In this document: one piece after another, positions 43,998 through 53,393 of the stretch
Position numbering within the stretch: the stretch's first letter is position 1
Layout: the number at the start of each line of letters is the position of its first letter
From: G963674835 sp963674835
Lineage (GTDB): Bacteria > Planctomycetota > Planctomycetia > Pirellulales > Thermoguttaceae
Direction: 5' to 3'
DNA: 64,000 nucleotides
Assembly (NCBI GenBank): GCA_963674835.2
Contig: CAXXKC010000002.1
Span: 2,046,001-2,110,000 of the forward strand
Position numbers and translations under genes: made by a program
Notes under the pieces: model-generated
Told to the model about the DNA's origin: nothing
Databases searched by the model: none
Seen by the model: the letters and a program-made list of their open reading frames with translations, nothing else

Positions 43998-45359
43998 ATG
44001 GATACTACCACACGCAATGCTGCCGCGGGCCGCTTCTCGCGCCGCCAGTTTCTGGCCGGGACGGCGTCGTTGGCCGTACCGATGATCGTTCCGCGATCCG
44101 TATTGGGCGGCCAAGGAACCGTGGCGGCCAACGAACGAATCACGTTGGGGATGATCGGCACCGGGGTCCGCGGCACTGACGCGATGAGAGCGCTGTTTCC
44201 GCTGGCCGACGGGCAGGTCGTGGCGTTGTGCGACGTCCGCAAGCCGCGGTTGGACGCGGCTGTCGAACGCGTGCAGGCCGTTTACAGCGAGAAGCTCGGC
44301 AAGTCGGTCTACAAGGGCTGCAAGACCTACCACGACTTCGAGGAGTTGCTGGCCCAACCCGATATCGATGCGGTGTTCGTCTGCCCGCCGGACCATTGGC
44401 ACGGTGTCGCCATGACGCGGACGGCGGCAGCGGGCAAAGATATGTATGGCGAGAAGCCGCTTGCGCGAACCATTGGGGAGAGCATCGCGGTGCGCGATGC
44501 GGTTCGGCAGAACGGGCTGGTCTTTCAGACGGGTACCCAACAGCGGAGCGATCCCAAGTTTCGCCAGGCCTGTGAACTGGCACGCAGTGGCTACGTGGGC
44601 AAGATCCACACGGTCCGCGTCGGGGCGCCGGGCGGGCGAGTGTACGACGCCGAACCGGTTTCGCCGGTGCCGCCGGGATTCGATTACGACCGCTGGACGG
44701 GGCCGGCCCCGTTCATCCCGTTCGATGCGAAGCGGTGCGAGTGGCTGGCGATGTACATGATTTCGCACTACTGCGCCGGGTTCATCTGCAACTGGGGCGT
44801 GCATCACTTGGATATCGCCCAGTGGGGTTGCCCGGAAGTGACTGCGCAGCCTTTCGAAGTGGACGGCCACGGAGAGTTCCCCGAGGGCGGAATGACCGAC
44901 ACGTGTATCACGTGGAACACGACGTTTCGCTACCCGAGCGGGCTGAAGATGGAGTTCGTCAGCTACAACAACGAGACCAATCCCGAGGACCGCGGCTGCC
45001 GGTTCATCGGCGACGAGGGGTGGGTGCAGGTCAACCGCAAGGGCATTTGGGCCGAGCCCGCCTCGCTTCTGCGGGTGGAGTTCAAGCCGAGCGACACGCG
45101 ATTGCACACGAGTCCGTACGTTGCCTCGAACCCGTACACCAACCACACGGCCGATTTCTTCCGTTGTGTGCGCAACCGGCGCGATCCGGTATCCGATATC
45201 GACAGCGGCTATCGGGCCAGCACGTTGGGAAACGTGGCGGACATCATGGTGCGGTTAGGACGCAAAGTGAAATGGGACTGGAAGACGGATCGGTTCGTCG
45301 ACGACGACGAGGCCAACGCAATGCTCTCGCGACCCATGCGCAGCCCTTGGACCCTGTGA
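43998..45359 (+). CDS. Gfo/Idh/MocA family oxidoreductase with Tat signal
   Basis: 453 aa. Twin-arginine signal at SRRQFLAGTASLAVPMIVPR. Rossmann fold ITLGMIGTGVRGTDA; cofactor/catalytic motif MYGEKPLARTIGES (EKP); then GTQQRSDPKFRQACELARSG and the active-site block WGVHHLDIAQWGCPEV. The long open frame continues upstream through promoter B, so ATG 43998 with GAGGGA before it is the start. Probably the first gene of an operon with the HEAT-repeat protein 27 bp downstream. Confidence 0.93.
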   Translation: MDTTTRNAAAGRFSRRQFLAGTASLAVPMIVPRSVLGGQGTVAANERITLGMIGTGVRGTDAMRALFPLADGQVVALCDVRKPRLDAAVERVQAVYSEKLGKSVYKGCKTYHDFEELLAQPDIDAVFVCPPDHWHGVAMTRTAAAGKDMYGEKPLARTIGESIAVRDAVRQNGLVFQTGTQQRSDPKFRQACELARSGYVGKIHTVRVGAPGGRVYDAEPVSPVPPGFDYDRWTGPAPFIPFDAKRCEWLAMYMISHYCAGFICNWGVHHLDIAQWGCPEVTAQPFEVDGHGEFPEGGMTDTCITWNTTFRYPSGLKMEFVSYNNETNPEDRGCRFIGDEGWVQVNRKGIWAEPASLLRVEFKPSDTRLHTSPYVASNPYTNHTADFFRCVRNRRDPVSDIDSGYRASTLGNVADIMVRLGRKVKWDWKTDRFVDDDEANAMLSRPMRSPWTL

Positions 45360-45386
45360 ACGATCAAAGCCGTTGGAGGCATTTTC

Positions 45387-47441
45387 ATGACACGCTTTGG
45401 GATTTGCACGTTGATCGTCGTCCTGCTGGCATGCGGTTCGGCCGGGTTGTGTGCTGCGGCAGACGGCGGCGCACCCAGTATTCCGTGGGACGCGGTGAAG
45501 TCGTATGAGTATGGCCAGGACCTGAAACCCCTGCTGATCGTCGAACGAGCGACATACCGGTCGATGGCAGATGCCGCCCAGAAGCAGGCGATGGCCAAAC
45601 AGTTGTTGGGCATTGTCTGCGATTCGAAGGCAACGCCTGCGGCGCGGCAGTTCTGCGCCATCCAGTTGCGGCGCGTCGCCAGTGCGGCCGAGGTGCCGGC
45701 GCTGGCCAAGCTGTTGGCTGACCCCGTGGCGGCCGACTGGGCTCGGCAGACGCTGGAGGACACGCCCGGCAAGGAGTCGGTCCAGGCATTGCGGGAAGCG
45801 CTGCCGAGATTGAAGGGGAAGGTGCTCGTGGGGGCCATCAACAGTCTAGGCGCCCGAAAAGACGCCGAGGCCGTTTCGGCGCTGGTTTCTCTGGCGAACG
45901 GCGATGATTCGGCGGCGGCCGAGTCGGCGATTCTCGCGCTGGGGAAGGTCGGAGGTCCAGAGGCGATTGAGGCGCTGGCGGCCTTGCGGAAAAAGGCGAA
46001 ACCGGAGACGGTAGCCATCGTGGACGTTGCGTACCTGCAAGCCGCGAGGGCGCTGGCGGCCGGAGGTGCAGGCGAGAAAGCTGCGGCCATCTTCCAATCG
46101 TTCAGCACCACGGAGAATCCGCCGGCGATTCGTCGCGCGGCGCTGCAGGGGTTGCTGTCGCTCGAAAAGGACCCCACCGAGTTGGTTCTCCGGTGGCTGG
46201 GGGGGAAGGATGAGGATGCGTTGCGCGTCGCGGGCGGGGAGATCCGCGTGTTGACCGCGCCGCAGCAGGTGAAGAAGCTGCTCGAGCATTTGCCGAAACT
46301 TCCGCTCGCCGGACGTGCGCTGTTGTTGCGAGGCTTGGCACAAGAACACGTGTCGGAGGCACTGCCGGCGGCTGTAACGGCTGCAAACGATGCCGATACT
46401 CAACTGCGGGAGGCAGGCGTTGAGAGCCTGGCCCTGATTGGGCAGGCGGAGCAGGTACCGCTGTTGATCGAGCGGCTGGGCGACAGCAACTCGCTGATCG
46501 CGAATGTTGCCCGAGACAGTCTTCGGCGCATTTCGGCGGCCGGAGTGGACGAGGCCATTCTGGCGGGAATGAAGCAGGTCGACGACGAGCGGCGCGGCAC
46601 GTTGGCAACTCTGTTGGCCCAGCGGCGGGCTGCGATGGCCGTACCCGTGTTGATCGAAGAGGCAGGCCGCCCCGATTCGAAGTGTTTTGACGAGATCGTG
46701 GAGGCCCTGCGGGACTTGTGCACTCCCGTCGACATTCCGTCGCTGGTCAAGTTGCTGCTGGCGCTGGACAAAGGATCGCATCGCGATGAGGTCGAGAAGA
46801 CGATCATGCTCGTATGCGACCAAGTCGACGACCCGCAGGGCCGTGCCGGCCCGATCCTGGTAACGATGGAAAAGCTCGGTCCGGCAGATCGGCTCACGCT
46901 GTTGCCGCTGGTCGGCCGAATCGGTGGCAAGAAGGCTCGGGCCGCGGTAGATGCGGCGATCGAGAGTCCCGAAGAGGGCGTGCGCGAGGCCGGGATTCGC
47001 GCTTTGTGCAACTGGCCTGACGCCTCGGCGGCCGACGCCTTGCTGAAGCTGGCCAAGGACTCGCCCAACCACGCGTACCGCGTTTGGGCTTTGCGGGCGT
47101 ACATTCGCGTGGTCAGCCTGCCCTGTGACCGGCCCGACGCCGAAACGCTGGCCATGTTGCAGCAAGCGATGGGGATGGCGGATGGGTTGGCGGAGAAGAA
47201 GCTGGTGCTCAGCCGGGCCTCGGCGGTGCGGACGGTGGAGACGCTGCGATGGGTCGCGCCGTACCTGGATCAGCCCGAGTTGGCCCAGGAGGCGTGCCGC
47301 GCCGTTGTCGAGTTGGCGCATCACCGCATGCTCTTGTATCCGAACCGCGCGGAGTTCGCTCCGGCGCTGAAGAAGGTGATCGGCATCTGCAAGAACCGAG
47401 AGCTGGTCGACAAAGCGAAGCAGTATCTGCAGCAGCAATGA
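45387..47441 (+). CDS. Secreted HEAT-repeat protein
   Basis: 684 aa. Signal peptide (FGICTLIVVLLACGSAGLCAAAD). The body is an alpha-solenoid of HEAT-like repeats recurring about every 35-40 residues, such as LREAGVESLALIGQAEQVPL, VREAGIRALCNWPDASAADA and AIRRAALQGLLSLEKDPTEL. No catalytic domain is seen. Such exported HEAT proteins are abundant in planctomycetes and are likely protein-interaction scaffolds. It sits between the Gfo/Idh dehydrogenase and the CocE-like hydrolase. Confidence 0.85.
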   Translation: MTRFGICTLIVVLLACGSAGLCAAADGGAPSIPWDAVKSYEYGQDLKPLLIVERATYRSMADAAQKQAMAKQLLGIVCDSKATPAARQFCAIQLRRVASAAEVPALAKLLADPVAADWARQTLEDTPGKESVQALREALPRLKGKVLVGAINSLGARKDAEAVSALVSLANGDDSAAAESAILALGKVGGPEAIEALAALRKKAKPETVAIVDVAYLQAARALAAGGAGEKAAAIFQSFSTTENPPAIRRAALQGLLSLEKDPTELVLRWLGGKDEDALRVAGGEIRVLTAPQQVKKLLEHLPKLPLAGRALLLRGLAQEHVSEALPAAVTAANDADTQLREAGVESLALIGQAEQVPLLIERLGDSNSLIANVARDSLRRISAAGVDEAILAGMKQVDDERRGTLATLLAQRRAAMAVPVLIEEAGRPDSKCFDEIVEALRDLCTPVDIPSLVKLLLALDKGSHRDEVEKTIMLVCDQVDDPQGRAGPILVTMEKLGPADRLTLLPLVGRIGGKKARAAVDAAIESPEEGVREAGIRALCNWPDASAADALLKLAKDSPNHAYRVWALRAYIRVVSLPCDRPDAETLAMLQQAMGMADGLAEKKLVLSRASAVRTVETLRWVAPYLDQPELAQEACRAVVELAHHRMLLYPNRAEFAPALKKVIGICKNRELVDKAKQYLQQQ

Positions 47442-47597
47442 CGCGGTGATAGGACGCGGCACGATCGGATTCACTCCGTTGGGCCCGATTGCTCGGGCAT
47501 GGGAGCCGGGCCCGCGGACCGGGGCAGGCGTAGGCCGTCGGTGGCCGCGTCGAAGCTGCCGTGTGCGGCTGAGGGGAATTGAATTGGGAGAGCCACG

Positions 47598-49526
47598 ATG
47601 ACTGCGGTGGTGTTTTTGAGAAGTTGCTGGGCCATGGCCATTGCGGGAGTTCTCGCCATCCAAATGGCCACGCCGGCTCGCGCGGAGAAGGCCGCCGAGC
47701 GCACCTATGAGGTCGTGGTGGAGCGCGATGTGATGGTGCCGATGCGCGACGGCACGCGTTTGGCGACGGACCTGTACATCCCGACCGAGAACGGCAAGCC
47801 GTTGCGGAACATCCCGGCGGTGCTTCTCCGCACTCCTTATGGCAAGGACCGGTGGGGGACAAGCAAGAAGAACCCCATCGTTCGCTTCTTTGCCGAGCAT
47901 GGCTACCTTTCCGCTACCCAGGACGTGCGCGGCCGTTTTCATTCGGAGGGGACCTACGGCTACCACCAACAGGAGCCGAAAGACGGCTACGACGCCATCG
48001 AGTGGCTGGCCCGGCATCCGCTGTGCAACGGCCGCGTTGGCACGCACGGCCCCTCGGCAATGACCTCAATCCAGTTGGCGTCGGCCACGCAGACGCCGCC
48101 CAGCCTGGTCACCATGATTCCTCACAATGGTACGATCAACATGTACCGGCACGGCACTCATGTTGGTGGCGCGCTGCGCCTGAGGAGGCTGCAGTGGTTT
48201 CTGGAGCGGGCGGCCAGCAGCAAAGAAGTGGAGGGACGCCCTTGGGCTTCGAAGGCCATCATGGAGATGGCTCGCATGCCGAACTTCACGAAGTGGGCGG
48301 CGCGAACCCCTTGGCGCCGCGGCGAGACGTTGCTGAAGCTGGCACCGACCTACGAGGACTGGGCGATTCGCGTCTGTTTCGAGCATACCGACTACGACGA
48401 CTACTGGCGCGATCCCGGGTCGGGCAGGGACGAGTACTTCGATGCTTATCCCAAGATCCCCATCCTGTGGGTCACCGGCTGGCTTGACAACTATCCGGGC
48501 AGCATCGTCGAAGGCTATCGGCGCATGGTCGAAATGGGACGGCAGAACCAGGCGTTGCTCGTCGGGCCGTGGACTCACAACAGTTTCACGGCCTCGGCCG
48601 GCGACGTCAACTTCGGCAACGAAGGCGGTGGCTTGGCAAGTTATGACGACTTTCTCCATTTGGAGCTACGGTGGTTCGATCGCTGGCTGAAGGGCATCGA
48701 CAACAGCGATACCGGCCCGGCGGTACAGTTCTTCGTGATGGGCGGCGGCGATGGGCACAAAGGCGAGGGCGAGCGTCTGAACCACGGAGGCCATTGGGAG
48801 GCCGACAAGATGTGGCCGCCCGCGGGAGCTTCGGACACCGATTTCTACCTAACTGCGAACGGCGTGCTTTCGACCGAGCCGCCGACGGTGAAGAAATCGT
48901 CGACCACTTACACGCACGACCCCAGCAACCCGGTGCCAAGTGCCGGCAACCCGTGGCAGTTTTTGGGCGTCAGCGTGCCAAGGGGTCCGCGCGACCAGAT
49001 CGAACTGCCTACGATTCCGGGCCGTGGCATGCCGGGAATGCCGATCTCGTCGCGGCCCGACGTGCTTTGGTATCAGACGGCGCCGCTGGAGAAGGATGTG
49101 ACCATTGCCGGACAGGTGCACATGGTGCTGTGGATTTCGTCGACGGCGCCGGACACGGATTTCTGCGTCAAGCTGCTGGACATCCACCCACCGAGCACCG
49201 ACTATCCGACCGGCTATAGCATGCCGCTGTCCGATGGCACGTTACGCGCTCGTTACCGTGAGGGCTTCACCAGCGCGCGACTCATGGAGCCGGGCAAGGT
49301 GTACCAGATCGAGGTGGAACTCGAGCCGGTTGCCAATCGGTTTTGTGCCGGCCATCGCATCGGCGTGTCTGTATGCAGCAGCAATTTCCCCGTTGTCGAG
49401 ATCAACCGGAATACAGGAGATCCGGCGGACAGGAGATTGATTTGTGCCGACAACACGGTCCACCACGACGCTGCCCGCCCCTCGCACATGGTGCTGCCAG
49501 TCTGGCGGAAGGATGGATCCAAATGA
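47598..49526 (+). CDS. Secreted CocE/NonD-family (X-Pro dipeptidyl-peptidase-like) hydrolase
   Basis: 642 aa. Signal peptide (SCWAMAIAGVLAIQMATPARAE). CocE-type alpha/beta hydrolase: VPMRDGTRLATDLYIP, AVLLRTPYGKDRW, FAEHGYLSATQDVRGRFHSE, GRVGTHGPSAMTSIQLA, ILWVTGWLDNYPGS and VGPWTHNSF, then a C-terminal jelly-roll (FCVKLLDIHPPSTDYPTGYS, GHRIGVSVCSSNFP). The nucleophile elbow is GPSAMT: Ser is present, but the final Gly of the usual GxSYxG is Thr. Family activity is hydrolysis of amides or esters with a serine triad; the substrate is unknown. Confidence 0.9.
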   Translation: MTAVVFLRSCWAMAIAGVLAIQMATPARAEKAAERTYEVVVERDVMVPMRDGTRLATDLYIPTENGKPLRNIPAVLLRTPYGKDRWGTSKKNPIVRFFAEHGYLSATQDVRGRFHSEGTYGYHQQEPKDGYDAIEWLARHPLCNGRVGTHGPSAMTSIQLASATQTPPSLVTMIPHNGTINMYRHGTHVGGALRLRRLQWFLERAASSKEVEGRPWASKAIMEMARMPNFTKWAARTPWRRGETLLKLAPTYEDWAIRVCFEHTDYDDYWRDPGSGRDEYFDAYPKIPILWVTGWLDNYPGSIVEGYRRMVEMGRQNQALLVGPWTHNSFTASAGDVNFGNEGGGLASYDDFLHLELRWFDRWLKGIDNSDTGPAVQFFVMGGGDGHKGEGERLNHGGHWEADKMWPPAGASDTDFYLTANGVLSTEPPTVKKSSTTYTHDPSNPVPSAGNPWQFLGVSVPRGPRDQIELPTIPGRGMPGMPISSRPDVLWYQTAPLEKDVTIAGQVHMVLWISSTAPDTDFCVKLLDIHPPSTDYPTGYSMPLSDGTLRARYREGFTSARLMEPGKVYQIEVELEPVANRFCAGHRIGVSVCSSNFPVVEINRNTGDPADRRLICADNTVHHDAARPSHMVLPVWRKDGSK

Positions 49527-49619
49527 ACGAGAAGAAGGCGACTGGGTGCCGTGCTATTAGGACAAGTGTGCGTGGGCGCGCTGGAAACACGGCATTTCCA
49601 TTACGACGATAAGGAACCC

Positions 49620-51212
49620 ATGATGAGAAGCAGCCTGATCCCCAGAGCGGCCATCCTCGCTCTGACGGCATTCGTGGCAATGCCAGGCGCTGGCTTTGCT
49701 GACGGCGCCAAGCCCGGTCTGCTGCGCATCGGTTGGGCATCGACGAGTATTACGCCGGACAAGCCGGTAATCATGTCGGGAGGGAGTCGGGCGCGGATCT
49801 CCGCCGGCGTGATGGACCCTTTGACGGCCACCGCACTCGTTTTGGAATCGGGCAGCAACGGCAAGACGGCGGAGGTCGTCCTGGTCTCTGTCGACTTGGG
49901 ATCGATCCACGCATACATGTTGGAGCGTGTTCTGGAAATCCTGGGGAAGCGGGTACCAGAGATCGACCCCAATTGCGTCATCATCCACGCGACGCACACC
50001 CATGCCGCGGTGGAGCGCCGGAAGGACCCGGCCGTGGTGAAGAAGTTCGCGGAACTGGGCATCGAGGTGCCACTGGAGTGGTCGTGGTGGGGCATGGATC
50101 TAGGCGTGAAGCCGTCGCCGTTCGAGTACGCCGAGTTCTCGTCGGCGCGGATCGCCGATGCAATTGAGCAGGCATGGCGGAATCGGAAGCCCGGCGGGGT
50201 GGCCTTCGGTTTGGGGCACGCCGTGGTGGGGCACAACCGGCTAACGGCATACCGTGACGGGCGTTCGAAGATGTATGGCAAGACGGATCGGGCCGACTTC
50301 GACCGCGTTGAAGGGTGTGTGGACCATTCGGTCGGACTTCTGTATACCTACGATGCGGATGGCAAGCTAACGGGTGTCGTCGTCAACATTCCCTGCCCGG
50401 CGCAGGTGAGTGAGGGGGAATCGCGGATCACCGCCGATTACTGGTGTGAGACTCGCAAGGAACTGCGCAAACGGCTGGGCGATTCGCTCTACGTTCTGCC
50501 GCAGATCGCCGCCGCGGGGGACCAATCGCCACGCGACCTGGTCGACCGCCGAGCCGAAGAGCGGATGCAGAAGATCACTGGGCGCAACCTGCGCGAAGAG
50601 ATTGCCGTGCACATTGCCGATGCCGTGACGTCGGTTCTTCCGTTCATGAAGGAGCAGATCGATACGAATCCGGTGTTGGCTCATCGGACGGTACAGCTCG
50701 AAGTGGCCCGGCGACGGATCACGAAAGAGGAGGTGGATAAGAAAGCACGGAAGGACCTGGAACGGCTTCTGCCCAAGTATATCGAGATGCGCCGCGAGCT
50801 TGACGAACACCCGGAGCGCAAGCAGAAGACCAACTGGTACAGAGACATCAGCAATGTGTACTGGCATCTGGCGCGAGCCGTCCGGTTCATCGATCGCTAC
50901 GAGCTGCAACACACCGACCCGAAGATGTCGGTTCCGATCCACGTGATCCGCATCGGCGATCTGGCCATCGCCACAAATCCGTTTGAACTTTACCTAGATT
51001 ACGGCATGCAAATTCGGGCTCGCAGCAAGGCCGTGCAGACATTGACAGTTCAGCTTGCAAATGGATACTACCGGTACCTTCCCACGGAACGTTCGGTGGC
51101 GGGCGGCGCGTACGGCGCCATTCCCGAAAGCAACGAGGCCGACCCGGAAGGCGGTCGCCAATTGGTCGAACAAACGCTCAAGATGATCGACTCGCTTTGG
51201 ACGGAGAAGTAG
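49620..51212 (+). CDS. Secreted neutral/alkaline ceramidase-like protein
   Basis: 530 aa. Signal peptide ends at GAGFAD. The fold starts ASTSITPDKPVIMSGG and continues with the His motif IHATHTHAAVER, GLGHAVVGHNRLTAYRDG, AAAGDQSPRDL (GDxSP with the likely nucleophile Ser) and the C-terminal RIGDLAIATNPFELYLDYGM. Neutral ceramidases hydrolyse ceramide N-acyl bonds; planctomycete relatives may act on other amides. It is the longest of three close paralogues. ATG 49620 is chosen from two adjacent ATGs (49620, 49623). It follows the CocE gene by 93 bp. Confidence 0.75.
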   Translation: MMRSSLIPRAAILALTAFVAMPGAGFADGAKPGLLRIGWASTSITPDKPVIMSGGSRARISAGVMDPLTATALVLESGSNGKTAEVVLVSVDLGSIHAYMLERVLEILGKRVPEIDPNCVIIHATHTHAAVERRKDPAVVKKFAELGIEVPLEWSWWGMDLGVKPSPFEYAEFSSARIADAIEQAWRNRKPGGVAFGLGHAVVGHNRLTAYRDGRSKMYGKTDRADFDRVEGCVDHSVGLLYTYDADGKLTGVVVNIPCPAQVSEGESRITADYWCETRKELRKRLGDSLYVLPQIAAAGDQSPRDLVDRRAEERMQKITGRNLREEIAVHIADAVTSVLPFMKEQIDTNPVLAHRTVQLEVARRRITKEEVDKKARKDLERLLPKYIEMRRELDEHPERKQKTNWYRDISNVYWHLARAVRFIDRYELQHTDPKMSVPIHVIRIGDLAIATNPFELYLDYGMQIRARSKAVQTLTVQLANGYYRYLPTERSVAGGAYGAIPESNEADPEGGRQLVEQTLKMIDSLWTEK

Positions 51213-51363
51213 GCCCGGCTTCCCATGGGAATTGGGCGATGCCGGGAAGGCATGATGCATTCGGTTCCCGCGTGTTCGACGACATTTCCCGTTTTGGGGC
51301 GACATTCATCGAAGTGCTTCTGAGGCAGACAAACAGTCACTAGAAATGAAACGAGGAGCTATT

Positions 51364-52188
51364 ATGGGCAAGATTTCCATCGGGATGAACTTGGAGGCAA
51401 TCCGCCGCCACGAGAAGCCGTTTGAGTGGGGCGTAGAGAAGGCGGCCGAACTGGGCTACGAGTACATCGAGCCGATGGTCCACTGGGGCCGCGAGCTGAT
51501 GAGCGAAGCCGGTTACTATCATACGGTTTCGATGTGGGACGATCCCTGGCGGATCCGCGGCATCGCCGAGAAGTTCGGGCTGAAGGTCTCAGGCCTTCAG
51601 GCGCATGGGCCCGTTTGCCGGCCGGACGTTCACGGCGACTACCTGAAGCAGGCCATCCGCTTCGCCGCGGAGGTCGGCGCCCCGGTGGTCAACACCGACG
51701 AAGGCATCAAGGCGCCGTGGACCACCGAGGAAGAAGACCACGTGCTGATGCGCTACACGCTTTACGAAGCGGCCCAAGTGGCCGAGCGTCGCGGCATACT
51801 CATCGGCCTGGAATGCCATGCGCAGTATTCCAAAACGCCCGAGGGTCTGGACCGCATCTATCACTTGGTCGATTCACCGGCCATCGGTATCAACTTGGAC
51901 ACGGGCAACGCCTACTTGGCGGGGCAGGATCCGTACGCCTGGCTGGAGCGGGTCGTCGATCGGCTGGTGCATCTGCACGCCAAAGACATCACCGTGGCAC
52001 ATTCGGATGCCGAGCGCGGTAAGGTGAGTGGCACGCCGGTGGGCTGCGCGTGCGGCGAAGGGGTGATCGATTGGAAACGCGTGATTGAGATTGTGCGGCG
52101 GTGCCCGCGCGACATCGTGCTGTCGGTCGAGTGTGGTTCGCTGGACCAAGCGGAGAAGAGCCTGAAACACCTCAAGGGATTGCTGTGA
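51364..52188 (+). CDS. Sugar phosphate isomerase/epimerase (AP endonuclease 2-like TIM barrel)
   Basis: 274 aa. The xylose-isomerase-like barrel has metal-binding and catalytic positions spread over IEPMVHWGRELMSEAG, VSGLQAHGPVCRPDVHGDYL, GLECHAQYSKTPEGLD, GINLDTGNAYLAGQD and VHLHAKDITVAHSD, each contributing Glu, His or Asp as in this family. The reaction is ketose or aldose isomerisation or epimerisation of an unknown sugar. ATG 51364 has GAGGAG 7 nt before it; an in-frame ATG at 51346 is upstream of that ribosome site. Confidence 0.88.
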   Translation: MGKISIGMNLEAIRRHEKPFEWGVEKAAELGYEYIEPMVHWGRELMSEAGYYHTVSMWDDPWRIRGIAEKFGLKVSGLQAHGPVCRPDVHGDYLKQAIRFAAEVGAPVVNTDEGIKAPWTTEEEDHVLMRYTLYEAAQVAERRGILIGLECHAQYSKTPEGLDRIYHLVDSPAIGINLDTGNAYLAGQDPYAWLERVVDRLVHLHAKDITVAHSDAERGKVSGTPVGCACGEGVIDWKRVIEIVRRCPRDIVLSVECGSLDQAEKSLKHLKGLL

Positions 52189-52231
52189 GGCGAGCCCAAG
52201 AGGTGGAAAGGAAGTAAGCCGACGCGGGAGC

Positions 52232-53179
52232 CTACTTGCGACGACGTCGCCGCAGTGCGACCAGCGCCGTGCCGAACGCTCCCAGGCCGGCCAGGGCCAG
52301 GGACGAGGGCTCGGGAACTGTGAGAGCGTCGGGGACGAACGCGATCGTTGAGTGATGGATCAGACTCGCTCCTACGTTGGCAAGCGCTATCCACGAGTCA
52401 CCGTCATAGCGATAGAAACCATTGGTGGCGAGAGCGGCTGCGTAGATGTAGCCGTTCTCGCGGTCGGCGGCGAGCGCCGACCAGATCATTCCAGAAGGCA
52501 CGGAACCCGCCGTGCCTGGAGCCGCACTCGGATCGCTGAGGTCCCACACGTCGACAGGGTAATTGCTGACTTGGACGTAGTAGTGGCCATCCAGAATAAC
52601 GCTGTCACGTCGCCACTCGCCGCCGGAGCCGGCGATGGAGAAGTTTGTAACGGTGAAGGTTTCCGTATCGATAAGTTTCGGCGAGGTTCCGGCAAAGGGA
52701 GTAAGAGCGTACTGCCCGGTGGTAGGATCGTAGTCACCCGTGGCATTGCCTTGGAAGCCGAGTGCGACGGTCGACCAGGCGCCACCGTCGGTGTAATACA
52801 GATTGGTCGTACCGTAGCCGGTCAGCAAGAATCGACCCGAGTTGGTCACTTCAAGATTGACGAGACCGTAGTCGGCGTACCCGGTGATCGTTGGGGCGTT
52901 GAGATAGTGATTCCAAGTGTCGTTTGCGCGGTCGTACTGCATAATGGCGTTTCGGTTCCCGGAATAGGCGAAGACATTGCCGCTGGAGTCGACGGCGAGC
53001 GTGGAACCGGTTTGAAAATCGTTCAAGCGAGTCCAGGCGTCGGTATCGGTGTCGTACGCCCAGAACTGGTTGTAGGAAGTCTGGATGCTGGTGTGATAGA
53101 CGGTGGCCGCCGGAACGGGCGCGACGGCACTCAGAAGAATGATCAGAGATACGATCGTCAGCTTCGGAGCGCGCGACAT
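52232..53179 (-). CDS. PEP-CTERM sorted secreted protein
   Basis: 315 aa. A signal peptide (LTIVSLIILLSAVAPVPAAT) and a C-terminal PEP-CTERM signal (VPEPSSLALAGLGAFGTALV then RRRRRK) frame a beta-rich body with repeated YxxDxDxxW-like modules (FWAYDTDTDAWTRL, IMQYDRANDTWNHYL), likely a beta-propeller. Such proteins are anchored to or released from the envelope through exosortase. The only exosortase-type sorting feature seen here is the tag itself. ATG 53179 has AGGTGG 5 nt before it on this strand. Confidence 0.9.
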   Translation of the reverse strand: MSRAPKLTIVSLIILLSAVAPVPAATVYHTSIQTSYNQFWAYDTDTDAWTRLNDFQTGSTLAVDSSGNVFAYSGNRNAIMQYDRANDTWNHYLNAPTITGYADYGLVNLEVTNSGRFLLTGYGTTNLYYTDGGAWSTVALGFQGNATGDYDPTTGQYALTPFAGTSPKLIDTETFTVTNFSIAGSGGEWRRDSVILDGHYYVQVSNYPVDVWDLSDPSAAPGTAGSVPSGMIWSALAADRENGYIYAAALATNGFYRYDGDSWIALANVGASLIHHSTIAFVPDALTVPEPSSLALAGLGAFGTALVALRRRRRK

Positions 53180-53224
53180 GATAACCACCTCTGAAGGTCG
53201 CCTAAGGATCCACCGTGCACGACG

Positions 53225-53253
53225 AGGATACCACTACTTGTGAGGGATGTCAA
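53225..53253 (-). promoter_or_regulatory. Strong sigma-70 promoter for the PEP-CTERM gene
   Basis: On the minus strand a perfect TTGACA (53253-53248), a 17-bp spacer and TATCCT (53230-53225) lie 45 bp before the ATG at 53179. Such a match is rare in this GC-rich sequence. Confidence 0.65.
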
Positions 53254-53393
53254 TGCTTTGGCAAGGTCGTTGTGTTTTTCTGCGGTTCCCCAGTCTGTGC
53301 TGGTCTTGCCCCGGCACTGGGGTTGCCTGGTTCGCTCGGGGGACAGGCACGTCGCATGTATTGAGAGGTCATCGTAGTTGGGGGATAGAGACC

